NCBI GenBank assembly: GCA_903840825.1
Contig: CAIMHL010000183.1
Coordinates: forward strand, 1 to 18,745
Length of the DNA stretch: 18,745 bases
Direction of reading: 5' to 3'
Source of the DNA: an uncultured beta proteobacterium
Lineage (GTDB): Bacteria > Pseudomonadota > Gammaproteobacteria > Burkholderiales > Burkholderiaceae_C
Part shown: piece by piece, positions 15,772-18,745 of the stretch
Layout of the letters: each line of letters starts with the position of its first letter
Position numbering within the stretch: position 1 is the first letter of the stretch
The notes under the pieces: model-generated
What the model was told of the DNA's origin: nothing
What the model saw: only the letters and a program-made list of their open reading frames with translations
The model's database searches: none
Position numbers and translations under genes: made by a program

Positions 15772-16703
15772 TTGGTGCTCTCCGTGCTTTTCAATCGATC
15801 CGTCAAAATGGACGCATCCAGACTTAGCCCCAATGAGCGAGCCACATGGTCATTAACCATCACGCTGAAACTACCCGGGTAAAGGGGCGTGGCCGGCAAG
15901 CTTCTGCCCAGCAAAACATCTTTGGCAAGCGCTGCCGACTGGCGGCCAATTTGCTCAGGCGTGCTAAAGACAGCAAGCAGCGCTCCCGCGCGAACATATG
16001 CGGGAGAAAAGCCTACCAAGGGAACCCGGGCCCGAAATGAGGACAACAAAATATTCTGGATGGTCTGCGCGTTAAAAACCTGCTGATCCGCCAGCGCCAA
16101 AAGCACGTCTGCCTCAGCCAGTACTTTTTTGAGCTGCGGAAATAAAAATTTCTCGCCGCTGACGTTGCCGTCCACCACTGATAAAAGTTTGGTTGCGGCC
16201 AGGGCTTTTAGAAGCGCTTCTGAGGCTATGGATTCGGGCCCCCACAAGACCCCAAGGTTTTTAGCTGCTGGCAAGGCCATGCGAATCAACTCAAGCTGGC
16301 GGCTCAAGGGTTGATCAAGATAAAGAGCAGAAAGCTGATCAGAAGACTTTTGCCCCGTTTCGCGTAAAACAGCTTCAAAGCTGCTGCGGGGAATCAGCGC
16401 GCATAAAACGGGGTACTTGGGCTTTGTAGCGGCCACCGCCTGCGCCGCTTGCGCGCCTAGCGCAACCAACAGCCTGGGCGTGCCCGCACCAGAATTTTTA
16501 AACTCAAGCGCCGTTTGTTGCCGCATGTCGAACCGCGACACCCCCTGGCGCTCCAGTTCGCTCACAAGCGCTTCAGCGGCCTCCACATAAGCTGGGCTGC
16601 GCTCGCTGCTCACAATCACCACCCAAGTAGTGGCGTGCACCTGCCCAATAGCCCACAAAAGCAGGTAGAGCGCTAGGGCGGCTAAGCGATGTTGGGCGCG
16701 CAT
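15768..16703 (-). CDS. Periplasmic ABC-type substrate-binding protein (COG2984-like), likely sensor partner
   Basis: A 311-residue exported protein. Residues 1-24 form a signal peptide with a basic start, a Leu-rich core and a 'GQVHA' cleavage site. The rest matches the COG2984/ABC_sub_bind family by eye: an early 'VVIVSSERSPAYVEAAEALV', 'LVALGAQAAQAV', 'YPVLCALIPRSSFE', 'LSALYLDQPLSRQLELIRMA', 'NLGVLWGPES' and 'VPLVGFSPAYVRAGALLAVF'. There is no ABC permease or ATPase gene next to it. It lies 9 bases after a TonB-dependent receptor and overlaps a hybrid histidine kinase, so a role in presenting a ligand to the kinase is more likely than transport. The ligand is unknown; members of this family are poorly characterised. 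Confidence 0.82.
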   Translation of the reverse strand: MRAQHRLAALALYLLLWAIGQVHATTWVVIVSSERSPAYVEAAEALVSELERQGVSRFDMRQQTALEFKNSGAGTPRLLVALGAQAAQAVAATKPKYPVLCALIPRSSFEAVLRETGQKSSDQLSALYLDQPLSRQLELIRMALPAAKNLGVLWGPESIASEALLKALAATKLLSVVDGNVSGEKFLFPQLKKVLAEADVLLALADQQVFNAQTIQNILLSSFRARVPLVGFSPAYVRAGALLAVFSTPEQIGRQSAALAKDVLLGRSLPATPLYPGSFSVMVNDHVARSLGLSLDASILTDRLKSTESTK

Positions 16704-16712
16704 CCGGCAGAT

Positions 16713-18617
16713 TTAGTGGTCCACCCGCAAGGTGATGAAGGCGCGGCGTTCGAACTGAAAGCGTGGCGAGAAGTCGGCGTAGGGTGCGCCCAGGTTTTGT
16801 ACCACCAACGCAACTTCGCCCTTTTGGGTGCCAAAATTAAGAGGGGCACTGAGGCGCACATCCGTCCGGGTGGTGGTGGTTTGACCCGTAGAGTTGTAGC
16901 CCGGCAATGCGGCCAAGCTGCTGTTTTGGTGCATCAGGGTCAGGTTTAAGCCGGCGTTCAATTTTTGGAAAAAAGCGAATGAATTTGAAAGCCTGGGTGC
17001 CGCCACTGCGTGGTCAACGTCTAAAGCGTTGTTGGCAATCAAGGTCTGATTCAGCACCAACTGCCCTCCCGCCCAAGGCTGCCACTTCAACTGATATTCG
17101 AGCCCTGCGATGTCGAAACTGGGGGTATTTTTATAATCTTTTTGAGACAGGATGATCAAGTCGCTGACTTTTTCGTGAAAAAGTCGGGCATCCACGCTCA
17201 GCTTAGCGCGGGGGAAGGCGCCCAGATACCCCAACTCTCTTGATACGACCCGCTCAGTTAAAGCACGTCCACTTGACAAGACCGGGTTGCCTTGCAAAAC
17301 ACCGTTCAGGTAGTACCGGTAATTTGCAAACTTCTCAAACGTACTGGGCGGCCTGAAGGCATGAGACGTCCCGGCACGCAGGGTTTGTCCCTCGTTAAAT
17401 TGCCAATTCAGCATCACGCGGGGAGCCAGGGTGTCTTCCATCAAGCTCACCTTCTCGGCCAGCGCCCCTGCGTTCAAGATCAGCTCAGGGTGCAGTCGCC
17501 ACTCAATATTGCCAAAAAGGCGGCTGAAATTTGTGGTGAACAGGGCGTCGGTGTTGTAAAGACCTGCGGAGCTGACTTGCTCTCTGCGCCACTCGCCGCC
17601 CCAGACTACGCGCAAGGCCGAATTCTTCCGAAAGGTGTGCTGAATCGACACCGCTTCGCTGAATGAACGACCGCTGACATCGACACTCCAGCAGCAAACG
17701 CCAAAAATGACGGGGGGAAATCGCTCCTCGTAGGTCTCTTGGCCTTTTGAAAAATGGAGGGCCAAGTCTTCGTCAGGCCCCAAAATGCGTCTCCAGTCCA
17801 ACTGAACGTAGCCAGAGTCATAGGCCTGGTCGCGCATTAGATCGTCTGGCCGATCTGGATCGCCCCCCTTGCCAGCGCTGATCTTCTTGCCACCAAAACG
17901 CAGCCCCATCTCATCTTGGGCGTTGGGCCGCAAATCGGCCCGAAAATTAAAACGATTGATCTCGTTGTGGCCATTAGCACCCGCCAAACCATCGTCGCCG
18001 CGGCGGTCAACGCCCAGCCTGAAACTGGCATTGGGCTGCCCCCAACCCAAACTTCCACGGGCATCGCGGAGGCCATTTTGTCCATTGCCCACACCGACAG
18101 CCACGCCCAAGGTATCCGCCGTGTGACGCGTCACAATATTGATCACCCCCAGCATGGCACGCGCTCCGTAGGCGGCAGAGTTGGAGCCCCGCAACACTTC
18201 AATGCGCTCAATATCCTCCAACGCCACGGTTTGTAAGCCTGCCTCGGTGCTGCCCACAAAATAAGGGGAGTAAACCGACCGGCCATCGACTAATACCTGA
18301 AGCAGGTTGGAGTAACTGGTGAAAGCTCCGTGGTAACTGGCTTGGGGGGCGATACGCTCAAACGACGAGTTGCTTTGAAAACCCGGAACCAAGCGCATTA
18401 AATCAGCCACATCTCGTGCGCCCGAGAGGCGAATCATGTCGCGGTCCAGTACGGTGACCGCGCCCGGCGTCTCGTCCAGCCTTTGCGGCAAACGCGAAAC
18501 AGACAGGACTATGGGCATGTCACCTAGGTAATCAAGCTCGCTGGTGACAGTTGAAGCTTGAGCGGCTGCCAATCCCGCCAAGCACAGCGACAAGGGAAAA
18601 AATATTTTAGTCATCAT
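16713..18617 (-). CDS. TonB-dependent outer-membrane receptor
   Basis: A 634-residue receptor. Residues 1-21 are a signal peptide ('LSLCLAGLAAAQA'). The plug domain covers about 47-163, with 'ETPGAVTVLDRDMIRLSGAR', 'DLMRLVPGFQ', 'VLVDGRSVYSPYF' and 'DIERIEVLRGSNSAAYGARA' followed by 'GVINIVT'. The remainder is a 22-strand type barrel with 'AGTSHAFRPPSTFEKF', common in siderophore and vitamin receptors. No N-terminal signalling (STN) domain is present, and no clear TonB box was recognised; residues 32-42 ('GDMPIVLSVSR') are the best candidate. The last residues are 'TLRVDH', without a terminal aromatic. Adjacent cysteines lie at 308-309. The start ATG 18617 (or 18614) was chosen because it gives the signal peptide; the open frame extending to 18731 encodes AT-rich leader, not protein. 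The ligand is unknown. Confidence 0.9.
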   Translation of the reverse strand: MMTKIFFPLSLCLAGLAAAQASTVTSELDYLGDMPIVLSVSRLPQRLDETPGAVTVLDRDMIRLSGARDVADLMRLVPGFQSNSSFERIAPQASYHGAFTSYSNLLQVLVDGRSVYSPYFVGSTEAGLQTVALEDIERIEVLRGSNSAAYGARAMLGVINIVTRHTADTLGVAVGVGNGQNGLRDARGSLGWGQPNASFRLGVDRRGDDGLAGANGHNEINRFNFRADLRPNAQDEMGLRFGGKKISAGKGGDPDRPDDLMRDQAYDSGYVQLDWRRILGPDEDLALHFSKGQETYEERFPPVIFGVCCWSVDVSGRSFSEAVSIQHTFRKNSALRVVWGGEWRREQVSSAGLYNTDALFTTNFSRLFGNIEWRLHPELILNAGALAEKVSLMEDTLAPRVMLNWQFNEGQTLRAGTSHAFRPPSTFEKFANYRYYLNGVLQGNPVLSSGRALTERVVSRELGYLGAFPRAKLSVDARLFHEKVSDLIILSQKDYKNTPSFDIAGLEYQLKWQPWAGGQLVLNQTLIANNALDVDHAVAAPRLSNSFAFFQKLNAGLNLTLMHQNSSLAALPGYNSTGQTTTTRTDVRLSAPLNFGTQKGEVALVVQNLGAPYADFSPRFQFERRAFITLRVDH

Positions 18618-18659
18618 TCTTTTAATTAAGTTTTTTGAAAAATGAATAAAACAATTTTT

Positions 18660-18688
18660 ATTTAAATAAATATATTTTGTGATGCCAA
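18660..18688 (-). promoter_or_regulatory. Candidate sigma-70 type promoter of the receptor operon
   Basis: On the minus strand TTGGCA (18688-18683) matches four of six -35 consensus bases, and TTAAAT (18665-18660) is a weak -10 candidate 17 bases downstream. The whole region 18618-18700 is very rich in A and T, unlike the surrounding genes. Transcription from here would leave a leader of roughly 35-40 bases before the receptor start. Other -10 placements are possible in such AT-rich sequence. Confidence 0.35.
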
Positions 18689-18714
18689 GTAAAACATGAT
18701 GAGAAATTGGCATC
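18681..18714. promoter_or_regulatory. Perfect 8-bp inverted repeat, possible operator upstream of the receptor gene
   Basis: GATGCCAA (18681-18688) and TTGGCATC (18707-18714) are exact reverse complements separated by 18 bases. The arm nearer the receptor gene contains the candidate -35 hexamer. This spacing is compatible with a dimeric regulator or two cooperating dimers. By a random-sequence estimate, such a repeat with a gap of up to 20 bases would be rare in a region of about 125 bases (roughly 3 in 100). Which regulator would bind is unknown; the LuxR-type regulator of this module is one candidate. Confidence 0.45.
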
Positions 18715-18745
18715 AGCTTGCGAAAAATCATTATCCCCGCAAAGC

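Noticed and set aside
16210..16221. Perfect 12-base palindrome AGAAGCGCTTCT in the substrate-binding protein gene
   Set aside because: Several palindromes of this length are expected by chance in a window this size, and it lies within conserved coding sequence.
18618..18731. 38-residue N-terminal extension of the TonB receptor
   Set aside because: It is encoded by very AT-rich leader DNA and would bury the signal peptide. ATG 18617 places the signal peptide at the N-terminus.
1..18745. CRISPR arrays, tRNA or rRNA genes, insertion sequences, toxin-antitoxin or phage defence genes
   Set aside because: Nothing resembling regularly spaced repeats, RNA gene folds, transposases or known defence proteins was found; nearly all of the DNA is occupied by the genes listed.

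Overview
This window looks like chromosomal DNA from a betaproteobacterium, most likely a member of the Comamonadaceae related to Rhodoferax or Polaromonas. That placement is inferred from gene order (minor pilin genes leading into ribD, ribE, ribBX, ribH and nusB), from protein character, and from short AT-rich palindromic repeats of a kind I associate with that family. No tRNA, rRNA, CRISPR array, insertion sequence or phage gene is visible. The DNA is densely coding, and no gene-free stretch exceeds about 130 bases.

Bases 1-9495 (plus strand) form a long, tightly packed run. The end of a type IV pilus minor pilin operon (pilW fragment, pilX, pilE) runs by overlap into the riboflavin genes ribD, ribE, ribBX and ribH. 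These continue into nusB, a class I aminotransferase, ybgC and the inner-membrane part of the Tol system (tolQ, tolR, tolA). From ribH to tolQ each stop codon overlaps the next start. The usual pilY1 between pilX and pilE is absent, and tolB and pal do not follow tolA.

Bases 9495-9549 hold two adjacent palindromes that probably act as a two-way terminator between tolA and the convergent dnaE. dnaE (minus strand, about 9549-13109) encodes the full-length catalytic subunit of DNA polymerase III.

Bases 13196-18617 hold the most interesting part, an apparent four-gene sensing module. On the minus strand, in transcription order, lie a TonB-dependent outer-membrane receptor, a periplasmic ABC-type substrate-binding protein of the COG2984 type with no ABC permease or ATPase beside it, and a membrane-bound hybrid histidine kinase with a C-terminal receiver. 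A LuxR-family response regulator converges on the kinase from the plus strand, and their stop codons overlap. The layout suggests a signal path from outer membrane through periplasm to inner membrane and transcription. The ligand and the target genes cannot be read from the sequence. An AT-rich promoter region upstream of the receptor contains a perfect 8-bp inverted repeat overlapping a possible -35 box, which could be the operator of this module.
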